Assembly (NCBI GenBank): GCA_032158125.1
Contig: JASKOT010000030.1
Coordinates: 124,001 to 188,000, forward strand
Length of the DNA: 64,000 nucleotides
From: Papiliotrema nemorosa
Lineage: Eukaryota > Basidiomycota > Tremellomycetes > Tremellales > Rhynchogastremaceae
Direction: 5' to 3'
In this document: positions 48,009 through 59,716 of the stretch, in pieces
Numbering within the stretch: position 1 is the first letter of the stretch
Layout of the letters: each line of letters starts with the position of its first letter
Made by a program: the position numbers and the translations under genes
Notes under the pieces: generated by a model
Databases searched by the model: none
What the model was told of the DNA's origin: nothing
What the model saw: only the letters and a program-made list of their open reading frames with translations

Positions 48009-48982
48009 TCAGAAGTCCAGGATCTCCCCGTCCCTGTGGGATCAGCGCGGTCGTCTACCCACTCACCAGTCGATCAGTCTGCCTCCGAGCTCCTTGTCAG
48101 TGCTCTTCAGCACTCGGATCATGCTAGCTGCGGTTCAGCTTTCGCATCGCAATGTGGTTATACTACACTCACGGACAGTCTCGCTGGGCTGGAGCCGACC
48201 CGCCAAGTCGCCGCTCCGCCACAAGGTCCCGGTGACGCCCATCTCACTTTCCATCAGCATGCACCTTAGCCGCAGACCCACGTAACGAGACATCCTGGGT
48301 TCAGAGCCATGACAGTATACTCGGGATGCTCGGCCTGCAACTTTCGGACGAGGAAATTGACTCCGATCTGTGATGAGCCGGATGAACGAGGTGTTGCGGA
48401 ACCTCGGCCCACCTTTGAAAAGTCATATGCGCCGCAGGTCGGTCCCATGGATCGGGTGAATCCTCCTGCGAGAGATCCCAACACTGCGAATTTCCTCCCT
48501 TGTCTCTATAGCGGTCGCAATGCCTGAAAGAGGACCAAAGGACCCTGGATCTGACCATCAGCCCTGGTGCTTGATTGACATACGTTGACTTGGTAGCTGT
48601 ATTGCAGAACAGCCGGAGGGAGGTCAACCAATCGTGCAGGACTGGGATCGATACCAGCGTTGGCGATGATCACGTCGAGCTCGACGTGCAGAGCTTGAAG
48701 TTCGCCGGCGACCTGCCATCAGAACGACCCCAACCTTGGCAAGGGAGCCCACCAAATGAGCGTCGACAAGTGATTCGGAGTTTAGCTTGAACACCTTGAC
48801 ACCGTCAACGTGCGGCATAGCTCGGATATCTCGGACGGTTCCATAGACGGTCCAGCCTTGCGATGAGAGCTGCTTGACAAATTCTAGCCCGATCCTAGCA
48901 TCAGAGAGACAGGCACATCGAGTCTGGGTGGCTTCTGTGTGGCTCACCCTCTGTTGGCACCTGTGACGAGAGCGGTGGGCAT
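48009..48982 (-). pseudogene. Short-chain dehydrogenase paralogue with in-frame stop
   Basis: Paralogue of the SDR at 15760 with the same exon plan. Start MPTALVTGANRG (48980-48982), then after an intron IGLEFVKQLSSQGWTVYGTV. VFKLNSESLVDAHL, VAGELQALHVELDVIIANAG and GPLVLFQALRPL follow. A TAG stop (48506-48508 on the plus strand) directly follows in the otherwise continuous frame, which goes on RQGRKFAVLGSLAGGFTRSM and CGAYDFSK. Here the catalytic Tyr-x3-Lys is intact. Later exons are clean: GVNFLVRKLQAEHPEYTVMA, GDLAGRLQPSETV, IRVLKSTDKELGGRLIDW, end DGEILDF. The only intron that could skip the stop would be 30 nt and would delete conserved residues. Either a recent nonsense allele or a base error. 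Confidence 0.75.
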
Positions 48983-49288
48983 TCTGCGATGTTTCGAGGC
49001 GCTTTCAGGAATTGCAAAGTGCACTGAATGGAGTGAAAAGAAAACAAGAGAATGAGATGCTGTAATGTACGAGTACAATTTATGATGGGGATCACTCAAC
49101 GCGACGCTTTGATCGACAGGCATCAAGGGGTCGGATCAGCCCTTAAGCCCCTCAAGATCGGCTCCAGCGAGCATTGCTTTGAGTGCTGCCAGTGATATCG
49201 TCGCTCATCGGGCGGTCCCCACGTGGGATACGAGCTACAGTATGATTGCAATGCATGATCCCTTTCATGTGGCGCCTGAGGCACTCCA
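48983..49288. other. Intergenic, no gene recognised
   Basis: Promoter of the SDR paralogue and 3' flank of the hypothetical gene at 49289; about 300 bases with nothing coding recognised. Confidence 0.5.
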
Positions 49289-50023
49289 TTATCCATGGTC
49301 GATCGTCCCCGGCTGCGATCTAGCCATGCTCGACAAGGTGACGCCAGGTTCCGGGTCAACTTCTTCCATCCTCTCCTCATCTACCCAATCTGATTCCTCC
49401 AGCACCTCTGGCTGTACAGACTTTGAAGGCTGCGGTGGATCAAGCGGCATATTGGAGATCATAGGGCTATCTGGCGGATCCAAGGGACGCTTTGTTTTCG
49501 GATCTATAGGCCAAGTCCCATCTCGTACCCATCCAGCTCTTAAAATCTGAATCTAAACCATCAGTCTCTGACTTGTGCGCCTCGCTGCCAGTCACGCACG
49601 ACCAGATCCAATCGGAGAGGTTTGGTCAATCTCCGTTTCTCCGTCAAAGCATGATGCACGCTCCCTATACCCGCTTTCCAGGCAATGTCATTGCCTAGCT
49701 CTCCGTCGACATTGAGCAATGATTCGAGTCTACCTATACCGTTGCTGGACGACGAGGCTCTAGGTCGAGCAAGGATGGGTTCAGGCAAGGGCAAGGGGAT
49801 GGTGTATGTAGCAGGGAGACTATCGGGGGGCACGGGAATGGGTTTGCCGGCTAGGAATAATCGACGGCGATACTCAAAGTACTCGAGACCTTGTCAATCA
49901 GTACGTGCTCGTTGTACATTGATAGCAAAGGGGATTCACCGTAACTTGGTATCGTGATAGATTCCGGGATAGGAGAGGATCCAGCTCCAAAGGGCCCGCT
50001 GCCAGAGGCATGACCAGCGCTCA
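49289..50023 (-). CDS. Hypothetical protein
   Basis: Not recognised. Three exons by eye: a Gly/Ser-rich start (MSAGHASGSGPFGAGSSPIP, ATG 50021-50023), then GLEYFEYRRRLFLAGKPIPV with PPDSLPATYTIPLPLPEP, then RLESLLNVDGELGNDIAWKA with GIGSVHHALTEKRRLTKPLR and LDLVVRDWQRGAQ. A short intron with a GTCAGA donor and an ATTCAG acceptor joins ILRAGWVRDGTWPIDPKTKR. The C-terminal tail is acidic and Pro-rich and ends GTIDHG. The central block has the look of a compact alpha/beta domain of about 120 residues with no signal peptide or TM segment. The GxWP-DP-T-R pattern may be family-specific. No function is proposed. Confidence 0.65.
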
Positions 50024-50277
50024 TAGAGTGCAGCGGGTATCAGACTTGCGCGAGCTGGTCGACACGCTCTGCGCCCGACTATGACTCAGGATTCTGAACA
50101 ACACGAGAAGATTCAGGTTTGACATTTGAACTTTTGGGAGATTAGCAAGGTCGGGGGCCCCAGCATTAGCAATGACCTGCAATGTCGGGATTCAAAGCGA
50201 AGTCTTAAGATAATATCTTCTCACCTTTCTCGCTAAGATGACGATATGATCGGTAGGAATAGGAATAGACTGAAAAG

Positions 50278-51464
50278 ATGCGCAACATGAGAACAATCAT
50301 CAAACGGCTATACGCTTCGGCGTCGCCGTATGGCTCATATAGCCTGCTCGACCCTTCCACGGCAATGACCACCTATCCAACCGTACGGCAAGTCCCGACT
50401 CACATCGCAAGACCTTCCTACGTGCCTAGCAACTTCTTCACAGGCGGCTGGGGGGATCATGAGGATGTCGAGATGGACACATCGAGTCAAGAGGGGAGAC
50501 TGGACGAGAGGGGTGTCGCAGGAGTCAGGCGAACAGGCCGAATGGCAGCGGAGATTCTGCGTAGAGCCGGCGAGCTCGTGCGGGTGAGGCGGCGCTCCAA
50601 AGAAAGCTTACATTGAGGTCGGAATGACTACGGACGAAATCGATCGACGGGTGCACGAAATGATCGTCGCAAAAGGAGCTTACCCATCTCCGCTTGGATA
50701 CTCTTCGTTTCCGAGAAGTATCACCACTTCTGTCAACAATGTTGTCGCTCGTATGGAATACAGAACCCTCTTAGAAGTCGGACTGACTTGCAGATGGCAT
50801 TCCTGACGGGTGAGCAAACTACTATGACCTTTCGATTGATGAGAGCCGACCACTGGAATCGCGAGACATTATCAATATTGACTTGACCATGTACTATGGT
50901 GGATATCACGGCGATACGTCAGCAACATTCATGCTGCCCGACGTCGACGATGCAGGCCGTCAGCTTGTGGAGGCCACAGAAGAAGCGTTGAAGCGTGGAA
51001 TCAGTGTCTGTGGACCTGGTGTTCCGCTAAACGAGATTGGTCGAGCTATCAGGTCGGGGTGAATCGTCTCCGCTCCGGTACTGATCAGGCAGTGGGTTCG
51101 CCTCCAAGGAGGGCTTCTCGGTGAATGAGCAATTCTCAGGCCATGGTATAGGGGCAGTGTTCCACCAAGAACCTTGGATTTTGCATTACGGTGAGTCAGC
51201 AAAAGTCGTCCGCTGATGGACAGAGAACAAGGAATCGGGCACGATGGAGATTGGTGATTGTTTCACCATCGAGCCAGCCCTGGTTCAAGGCCGCAATTCG
51301 AGAGGTATGATGTGGGACGACGGGTGGACCATGTCCACAGAGGTGAGCGTAGTAGATTATCTCGTCCCCTTTGTAGCTGATCATAGTCTGGAGCGAGGAG
51401 TGCTCAATTCGAGCATCAAATACTCATCACTGAAGACGGCGTGGAGATCCTGACGAAGCAATGA
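50278..51464 (+). CDS. Mitochondrial methionine aminopeptidase, type 1
   Basis: Type I methionine aminopeptidase of the mitochondrial MAP1D class, a dinuclear-metal enzyme removing initiator Met. The N-terminus MRNMRTIIKRLYASASPYGS is a mitochondrial presequence. Core: RRTGRMAAEILRRAGELVR, VGMTTDEIDRRVHEMIVAKG, YPSPLGYSSFPRSITTSVNN. Metal ligands are visible: HGIPDG, INIDLTMYYGGYHGDTSATF (two Asp), FSGHGIGAVFHQEP (His), FTIEPALVQG (Glu), and QILITEDGVEILTKQ (Glu) at the end. There is no N-terminal zinc-finger domain, so it is not the cytosolic Map1. Several short introns, including one splitting the NVV-HGIPDG region. It is convergent with NAB2 (85 bases between stops). Confidence 0.92.
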
Positions 51465-51548
51465 CGACATAAGTGACGAGACAGAGTGGTAAAACGGCAT
51501 GCACATCAAACTGGGCACGAATACATGCCACAATTACTACACTGTACT

Positions 51549-53157
51549 CTACGCTCCCGCAGTGGTTTCAGAGGCTGGCTTGAATTCGCCCGCGCTGGGG
51601 TCCAGCTTCTTCTCCGTCCCAGCGACTGGTCCAAACTTTTTGCTCACATTCATCCCCGTACCTCCAAATCCATGGGCTGATTTTCGGAAAGGCGCTTTGG
51701 CACCCCGAGGAGTTGGTCTGGATGGTGGGTGGGCGAATTTACAATCGGCTATCTTTAGCGATCCCTCAATCAAGCGACTCACCCCTTGTACACCTCTCCC
51801 CATAACGGCACATTTTCTCTCCAGTCTTCTCGTCCAATGGTCCATCCATCAAAGACTTGCTTGTCATGACAACCTCGACGTCATTGTCCTCGTTGTCCGA
51901 CATGCTCGTGTCCACGGGCGGTGGCGGATTTGACTTGGCCAATTTTGCAGCCGTCAAGGCTGGAGGGGGAATGGCATTGCCTTGAGCATCCTCGTGACGG
52001 AATTGACATGATGGATTGGTGCAATTTTGGTATTTGCACAACATTCGACTCGGTCCAGCGGTTTCGCCTGGGGTCAGTGCCGACCAAAGCTATGACTCAC
52101 CATTGACTGCAGCAGGGCTGACATGGCTTTTGATGCACTCTGCATCTTTGCACTGCTTCCCAGCCTCGCAAGCTTCTTCACTCAGCACCATTCCTGTCTT
52201 TTCGTTGGCGACTGGGCTGGGGTGGGAGTAGGGGCAGCGAGAGTTGGAACATCCCACGGAGTATCGACATAATGCTTTCGAAGACGGTTTGTCCGGAATG
52301 GGTCCTGGCAAAGTGGATGCTTTGGGCGTAATGACCGATACCGAGTGACCTCCTAGTTTTGTACCGTGGGGGATTTTGGCTGGAGCTGGTCGAGCTGGGG
52401 GCGCTGCTTGCGCTTCTTTCTCCTAAAAGTCAACTGGGTCGATAGGTGGGACCCACCTGAGCCATCTTTGACATCATTTCGCCCATTTGCGCCATACTTG
52501 CTTGCATCATCATCATTTGAGCCATCATCTCCTGCTGTCCGGGCGGGAAGAAGCCTCCGAATCCAGGCTGCATGCCCATGTTCATTTGAGGCTGCGGCCT
52601 GGATCCTGGGCCACCAAAACCTCCATGGTTGGGTCGTCCTCCTGCCATCCCTCGCACATGGAGACCCCCTCGACCTCCACCTCCACGATTAGGTCCCAGT
52701 CTATCGGCTAGACTTCTGCCCTCGTTGCCCATCCCTCGCGGACCGCTTGGCACACCGTCCGATATCCTCCTCTTGTTTTGTTGAGAATCACCATTTCGAT
52801 CGTCCAATTTCCGTTTCTCTGGCTGAGATAGCGGGGCCAAAGCATGGTTGAGTAAACGAGAGGATCCTCCAGATACGTTACGCTGAGATGGGGCAGAAGG
52901 TGAGCGGGAGGGTGTAGGTTCGGCTGGGACAGTCGTGACGTTTTTGGCCGTGTCGAATAGCCAATCTAAGAATCGCGCATCAAAGTCGGTGCCCACCACT
53001 ATTTGGTCAGGAACGTCCCAAATCAGATGATGGCATCATACAGTCGTCCATTTCCGTCTGGACCCGGTCTTTCGTGCTACCGTTGGCTAGGAGTCAGCAA
53101 TGTAACAGGGCGGAATAAATCTGGCTTACCAAGAAGGACTGTAATGTATTCCGCCAT
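51549..53157 (-). CDS. NAB2: Poly(A) RNA-binding protein Nab2 (ZC3H14-like)
   Basis: Nab2/ZC3H14 family nuclear protein controlling poly(A) length and mRNA export. Start MAEYITVLLG (53155-53157) opens the PWI-like N-terminal helical domain (STKDRVQTEMDDLIG, DFDARFLDWLFDTAKNV). A Ser/Pro linker follows, then an RGG/Gly-rich region (GPNRGGGGRGGLHVRGMAGG), a Met/Gln-rich stretch (QQEMMAQMMMMQASMAQMGE), and tandem CCCH fingers: ALCRYSVGCSNSRCPYSHPS, AGKQCKDAECIKSH, MLCKYQNCTNPSCQFRHEDA, and KMCRYGERCTR then CKFAHPP. The C-x5-C-x4-6-C-x3-H spacing is typical of Nab2. The C-terminus is basic (KKFGPVAGTEKKLDP) and ends ETTAGA. Introns are few and short. Confidence 0.92.
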
Positions 53158-53716
53158 GACTTGATCTGCGAGGTGTCAGCTATCTGTACACAAGTCCCAT
53201 TGTACCTCCTGGCTCAGCCCATTCCCTCCTTTCCAGCTCTTTTTGAACCTCCGACTAGAGAATCAGCCTTGTGTGCGGCCAACGAGCCCTTGTTCATACC
53301 TGGAGCTGAGCTTGCTGTTCCGCGTCCATTGTTCCAAGCTACTGATTTTGGAGTCGGCTTGTATTCCGTGTGATACTTCCTCAAGATGCTCGTCCTCGCT
53401 TGACTTGAATTACACTACGCAGAGGTGCGATGAAGGTCAATGATGAAAGGTAGACGGTATCAGGCAAAGTCCGAAAAGCCGCGTTGGCTGTGGCAACGAG
53501 TTCGGGTGGCAAAACGGCGGCCTCCCTCGAGACTGAGCAACTCTTTGCTATTAGGTACGAGTAGCATGGTAGACAGGACTGGATCTCGTACAAGACAAGA
53601 ACAAGCTATTCAGCATCGCAGACAATCATTATATGCATCTATGGGTGTTCCGACATAGGACATGCTGAACTAAGTCTGGACAGATAATATTCCTTTGTAT
53701 CTTCTTCTTCTCCTAT
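53158..53716. other. Intergenic, no gene recognised
   Basis: NAB2 promoter and 3' flank of the MFS gene. Small frames only, none conserved. Confidence 0.5.
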
Positions 53717-55660
53717 CTATACCCCCTCTTCCTTTCCGGCGGCTCGGATCCTCTGCCTGGCCGCTTCGTGCTCTTCCTCGGGAGCAAGGGGCTCCTTGTA
53801 GAAGACGACGTATTGGATGCAGAGTACCGCCACCCAGGCGACCATGAACCAGTAAGCTCGACCGGAAGATTTCTTCCAGTCGGCGAGGTTGTCGGTCTGC
53901 AGACCGGCTTGGACCGCCAAAGTGACAGCTCCACCCACCTGAGCGAGAACCTGAGTCCAGGCACCTAGATGTCAGCTTGGTCCTCCAAATTTTTATTGAA
54001 CTCACCAGCAACACCGGCCATCTCAGGAGGACAGTAGGAGATGAGGTTGACGGCACTGGCAAAGTAGGTCGAGATGGCTCCAGCTGATCCAATGATAAAA
54101 GCGGGGAAGCAGTATCGCCAGTAGTCCTTGCCGTGTCCACCGCCAGAGTAGATTTGCAAGATTTCACCGATGATGATGCCTACTCATTAGCAAAAGTCGT
54201 GGGGTTCCACCTACACAGACCACCAATGGGAATGGTGTATCGAGGCTTGGTGATGATCTGCGGAACCGCTTGTGTGACACCACCGATAATGAGACCGACA
54301 AGACCTTGAGGAAGAATCGCCGCGGCGACATGGATTGGGCTCCAGTGCATGACTTCTTGCCAGTATGTTGCATATTGCAGCTGCGACGTGGCCCAAAAGG
54401 CAAAGGGGAAAAGAACCGCTAGAGACGCGATGATGATATTGGTGATTGCCCATACGGAGGATGGGAGGACGGCGCTCTTCGGGGGGATACGAGATTCTGC
54501 CTGTTAATTTGGCCCTCTCCGATAGTGCCGACTAACCCCAGAAGAAAAATGCGATACCGAGGGGGAACGCCAGGACGAATGGCGCGATGAAGGATGCAGA
54601 GCCCCAGCCGTCAATAGGGCCTTGAGTCAAGGCGAGGATGAAACAGATGAGTGCACCCATCATGACCAAGACGCCGATGATGTCCAAGCGCTTCCATCGT
54701 GGAGTGCGGTCGGCTCCTTTACTGTAGCTCGAGCCGGTGAAGGGGAGCAGGAACACCGAGATGATAGAGAAGAGCTGTAGAGTCAGCACAAGCGGAAGGA
54801 AGAATCACGGGATCCTCACAATACAAATGATAGCCATGACTCGGAAAAACCCTGTGGATCAGCAATGCCGCTATAATGCCCACTCCACTCACACTTGTAC
54901 GAAGCCAGCATGCACACTCCTGCAATGACACTGCACATTCAGCATTAATCGAGAACATACACTCACAGTCCGAGGACGTTGCCTGAAGCTCCGGCGAGAC
55001 CAAGCAGAGCGAGCTTTGCTTGCTGCTCAGTAGGTTCAGGGAACATGTGAACGAGCAAATGATAGGCCGAGGGGATCGTCATGGCACCGGCGATACCACC
55101 CAGACCTCGAAGGATCAGGAAACCGTACTTGCTGGTGGTGACAAAGGAGGTGACGAGAGAGAGGATACCGAGGATGAGGAAACCCGCCTCAAAGACAATC
55201 TGCGCGGGGAACAGATCTGATAGTCGGCCAGCAAAGAGGAGGAAAGCAGCAAAGCAGAGCGAGTAGGATGTGATGATCCACACGAGTTGAGAGATGCCCA
55301 GTCCCGTGTCGTGTCCAATATCGGCCACGGCAATGGCAACACCCTGTTATCAGTGCCGTTTTCAAGAGGATTACTCACCGAGACATTGCACACGTCGACA
55401 AACGTGGCTACGGCAAAGATGAAGAGCAAGAAATGTTTTCGAGCGCTGCCGAGTTGGGCCAAGGGGTGTTGCGCATGATCGGCCGTGGTAAGGTGATCGG
55501 GATCAAGCTGCTTCTTCTTCTCGAGCTGAGCTTCACGATCCATTTGATCGTCGTGCTCGCTGGCGATAGAGGCCGGGTTGGTGGTTGAAGGAACGGCGGT
55601 ACTTTGTTCACTCATTTTGAGCGGGTCGGTGGAATACTCGTGAAGAGTAGGGGTTGACAT
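53717..55660 (-). CDS. MFS transporter, DHA2-like
   Basis: Major facilitator transporter with about 14 predicted membrane segments (drug:H+ antiporter-2 type). A hydrophilic N-terminus of about 70 residues (start MSTPTLHEYSTDPLKMSEQS, 55658-55660) precedes HFLLFIFAVATFVDVCNVSV. Motif-A-like GRLSDLFPAQ follows the second helix. Then GFLILRGLGGIAGAMTIPSA, the exporter-type motif; GLAGASGNVLGL; a central pair of helices around DIIGVLVMMGALICFILALT; and C-terminal helices VAAAILPQGLVGLIIGGVTQ, RYCFPAFIIGSAGAISTYFA and WFMVAWVAVLCIQYVVF. The cytoplasmic tail ends RIRAAGKEEGV. Five or six short introns. The substrate cannot be inferred; relatives export drugs, siderophores or amino acids. Confidence 0.85.
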
Positions 55661-56620
55661 TGAAGGGCTCTTATAGATGATGCGATGGGGTGAGCTTGCC
55701 AAGGAGGGGAAGGTTCGGGCTACCGGGTTGAAGCACAAGGGTACCTTTCTTTGTGTGTTTGATGAGTGTGTGTGTTTGTCTGATCCGTGGATTGCGGGAA
55801 GGTATCGCGACGAGGTGAGAGAGCTCTGTGAATGACTTGTTCTCGAGCCGCTTGGATTTGGTACGTATATATACGTATGAGGAACGTTCAAAGGCGATGG
55901 TCATGCATGCCCGACGATGGGTGAATCCATCCCTCCCCCCCCCGTATCATCGACATGCCCGATGGAAATTTCCCACCACAATTGCTCGGTGTCGGGCAGG
56001 GCGCTGATCATCATCCCATTATTGTTCTTTTACCCGCGCTCCGAGTTCCGAGGGAAAGGCGGGAGAGCAGAGGGGTTCCGCATTACTCGGCGTACGGAGA
56101 TCGGTCTACATCTCCGCACAACAGGCCCCGTCGGGCTGTCTCCCCTCTCATCTCGGGATGAACAGTCGGCACTGTGGCATCAATGACCGTAAACACGCGT
56201 AGAGGCTTGGCAATGTGCCGATTGAAACATCCACGTATGCGCATTTCGCCCCGTCCGACTGTCTGCCAGTGGGCTGCGGTGAAGCCTTCTTGCGACAAGC
56301 CGCTCGGCATCTGGATCACTTCTCCACCAGTGATAGCGAGATAGCGAAAGGCTTGGTCCCTCCACTTGCGTCTTCTCCTTCAGATATCCAGTGCTATGGA
56401 TGAGAATAGGAAAAGGAGAAGATTGCGAGGCGCCAACGTTGTGTCGCATTGAACAAATGGGTCTCCGCCTATCGCCAATTCGTCGCGGCCGTCCTGTAGT
56501 GTGGGGACTCGATGAGCAGATTCGCAGCCCTCGAAAAGACACCCTGTAGCACGACCTCGACAATAGAACCTTGTTTGTACTGTAATGCATGATCCTTGGG
56601 CTAATTCTTCTTGCCCTGTA
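55661..56620. other. Intergenic, about 1 kb, no gene recognised
   Basis: MFS promoter side (55661-55900 contains a TG-rich run 'tgtgtgtgtttgtc' near 55767 and a TATA-like 'gtatatatacgta' near 55863) and ALE1 3' flank. A C9 run lies near 55928. Open frames at 55917-56186 and 56180-56590 lack motifs. Confidence 0.5.
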
Positions 56621-58511
56621 TCAAAGCTCCTTTAGTTTGAAACCTGTCTTCTCAGTCAAAGGCGTCTCTGCGCCGTCCATCCACTTGTCCACGATCCCAC
56701 CGTCGGGATGCACGCCTGCTCCCGAGTCTTGGTATCCCGGATTATCGAGTGCGTGCTTGACCCATCGAAGATCCTTTGGATTGGTCTCATCTTCCGGCGG
56801 GCTAGGCGGGGATATTGACACTGCTGGAAGGGGCTTGTCGTCCTTTCTGATTCCCTTTCGAAGGTAAGGTCGTGCCACTTTGAAGAACAGGGACGCAACC
56901 GCGATCAAAACGTGACCGTAAAACCCTGTTCGTTTCCAAGCCTTGATACAATCTCCAAATGACAGAAGCATGAATGCTCCAGCAACATAGTTGAGGTTGG
57001 CCTGCACCAGGAACCAGCCCACAATATCGTACACTCTTTTCGTGGCGTTTGGATAGGGGTATTTCGGCAGCGAGTTGGGCGAGGAAGCTGTCGGAGACAC
57101 AAAGTAGGGTCTGACAAGGTGTCTGAACTTCCGCCCCAGCGAGGTCAGGAGACCTGCAGTGATGAAAGCGACTACCGTCAGTAAGCACAACTGTGGAGTC
57201 CTCACGATAATAGCCAGGAGCCACGCCGTGCTTTGGTCAGCATACACCAAGGTGGAAACCCACCCAAATGGCTGATGTCACAAACGTAGCCATGCTTTGG
57301 ATTGATCCCGGTTTCTGTCCCTTCTTTACGAGACGCTTGTACACACAGTCTCGCAGCCAGACGTTGGTTCGGCAGTTCCAACTGTCGAAGATCACCTTGA
57401 AGCTCTCTGCCGTCTCGATGGAGACAATATTGACATTGCGAACCCGGTTCCACAGAGTTCGTCCGGTTTTAGGATCGTACCCGTTGAATCCGATACCCGT
57501 GAGGATACACGCTCCCTAGGGTCAGCCAAACCACGGCCGAACCCACCTCGGAAAGACTCCAGACCGCGTAATACTTGGTCCTCGCAATGAACCCAGCAAA
57601 TTGAACAAAGCCAAATTTGGTCAACACACCCCATTTATTCCAGTCGTTGCCGACAATCCTTGTGTAGCTGCCTCGACCTCCATATACCGCATATACTCCC
57701 AAGAAACCCAATCCCAGCACCAGATGCAAATAGGCAACCCGTTTTCTACCATAAGGGATCCTCCTTTTAGCAGCTGTAGCCTGCTCGTCGCCGGTCCCAG
57801 GCGGGGCTTGCTGATAGATGGTGTGCTTGACGAGCGAGTCGTACGTTGCATAATCGAGCGAAGGGCCAATCAGCATCGCTGGGAAGAAGAAGCAATACCC
57901 AAGGTAGGGGAGGGGGCTTGGAACGTGGGAGAGTCTTGTCGCCAACTGGCTCGCGTCCAAATCTTCCGGTTTGCTTCGCCCGTCGTGGACGTTCCAAGCA
58001 AAAGTGGTGAGATTCATGACTAGGACCATTTGCGTAAAGGTCACCTCGATCTCGGTAGCAGGCACGCCGTAAATGTAGTTGACAATGTGGCTCCAGTGAG
58101 CAAAATCACGGTGAGGACCCACTTGTAAAGCAAATGAACCATTGCAAAGCTGCATGTAAGCACTAGTACGTTGGATGACCTACCCGAAAGCTACCCAGGG
58201 CATAATTGGTCCCCTCATGGCTACGACTATCGCGTAAACGCCCATGCAACTGAACAACAGATGGAGCATCCCAGTGCCTAGACCCAACAAAGGGACGAGG
58301 AAGAATGTCGAGATGGTGAGGGAGTAGATGTGAGCCACATTGGGTCTGGAGGGTGGCAGTCGGGTGTATAGCGCGGCGAGAGGGTAGGAGAGGAGGAGCG
58401 CGGTGATGGTCTGTCCGTGAGCGATGTGGAGTTTGGGAGAGATACCTTGATTTGACTGGGTGGAGCGCCAGAGAGGGCTGAAACGTGTTCAAAGACTGGG
58501 TCCCAGAACAT
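56621..58511 (-). CDS. ALE1: MBOAT lysophospholipid acyltransferase
   Basis: Ale1/LPCAT-type membrane-bound O-acyltransferase in the ER, reacylating lysophospholipids. Start MFWDPVFEHVSALSGAPPSQ (58509-58511); an in-frame ATG at 58523 would add four residues. Family blocks: THWSHIVNYIYG-type membrane segments, LTTFAWNVHDGR, LPYLGYCFFFPAMLIGPSLD (conserved GP), KYYAVWSLSEGACILTGIGF, then the catalytic Asn region FKVIFDSWNCRTNVWLRDCV and the catalytic His in TFVTSAIWHGFPP. C-terminal helices (VGWFLVQANLNYVAGAFMLL) precede a charged Pro-rich tail ending TEKTGFKLKEL. No ER-retrieval KKxx is present. Multiple short introns; the last TM exon joins after WHGFPP by homology. Confidence 0.9.
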
Positions 58512-58721
58512 GCTGCATTGCATCAGCAGGGCATAGAATCGCCATGAGAAGCCACACGCACGTGAGATAGCTCCTCTGTGTTAAGAGCGGTATTCGAAGC
58601 AAGAGATGAAAAGGTTGAGAAGGATGGACAAATGCGCCATATATCTATCTAATCAGCTCGACGTCCGTTTCAACGTCATCCATCTACCCATTCCATTGCT
58701 TCGAGTCCATGGTGACATATC

Positions 58722-59608
58722 ATGTCAGTGAGGATAGCAAAGTTCCTCCCTAACATCTCACTGGAGGCTCTCCGAGTCCATCTCGCCCAGAAGCCCACCT
58801 CGATCCCACTGCATATCGGGCAAAATGCAACCTCGCACTGGCGGGCCAGACACACTTGGAAATTTTCCGATGACCTCGCAGCGATCAGGAGTATCGGCGA
58901 AGATAAAGAGGTAGAAATCGAGGTCGGAAAGAAACATCGGGGCTATATGGATCCAGAATACCAGCGTGTACATATGGGTCTAGGTAAAGCCTTTTATGGG
59001 CAAGCTGATCAAAGGACTTTTTCTCGATGCGTTCATCCTGAATAAGATACCGTCTGCCGATCCCGATTCCATACCCACGGCCTACCTCGCCCAGTCCGAC
59101 TTATTGGAGCATGGAGACCTAGCAGCAGCCGTGCCCGAGCTCGATCTCTTCAAGGCCGGACCTCAAGGGACAATGTACCGTCGCACAATATGGATTGGGC
59201 CCCGACAGAGCTTCACTCCATTCCACCGGGATCCCTATATAGGCCTATACACTCAAGGTGAGCACCACTTTGCCATAACTGAGGCCAGTGCTGGGAACGA
59301 AGACCTTTCACGTCCTACCGCCAGATGCTGCTCAATATCTCGACCCATCGACCGATCCGCAATACGCAAACACCTCGACTCTTCCCTTGCCCGTCTCTGC
59401 TCTCTTCGGCGCGGCACCCAGCGCGGAAGATGTACACCCAAAACTCATCGAGAGGTCCGAGTTGAATCTTGAAAAAGCATTTGGGATGCCCGGATCTTGT
59501 CAAGTCTTGCTGAAGGAAGGCGAATCGGTGTTGGTGCCAGAAGGTTGGTGGCACAGTGCAGAAGGTGGAGACCAACCTGGGATCGGCGTGGGTGCCTGGT
59601 TCAGGTGA
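58722..59608 (+). CDS. Cupin/JmjC Fe(II)-2OG oxygenase
   Basis: Stand-alone JmjC/cupin_8 oxygenase of the JMJD5/FIH-like group. Start MSVRIAKFLPNISLEALRVH, then a domain with WKFSDDLAAIRSIGE and EYQRVHMG. The iron ligands are visible: His-x-Asp in FTPFHRDPYIGLYTQ and the distal His in VLVPEGWWHSAEG; the 2OG-binding Lys is likely in GTKTFHVLPP. It ends GVGAWFR, a typical closing strand. Two introns: one after YTQ (normal), one near 58975-59015. The latter must be either 37 nt (GTCTAG donor) or 31 nt (GTAAAG donor), among the shortest in the window. Length (about 270 residues) fits a hydroxylase rather than a multi-domain histone demethylase. Substrate unknown. Confidence 0.8.
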
Positions 59609-59716
59609 TACATTAGTTTTCTCCGTAGAGTCTCAAAGACAGATCACAGCATCGCCACTAGCGTACATTGAGAATCTGAATACAGTTGCGGCACGAGCTT
59701 CTGACGCCTCGGGAGT

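Noticed and set aside
48503..48545. A 30-nt intron that would skip the TAG in the SDR paralogue
   Set aside because: Shorter than any credible intron here and would delete the conserved VLFQALRPL segment.
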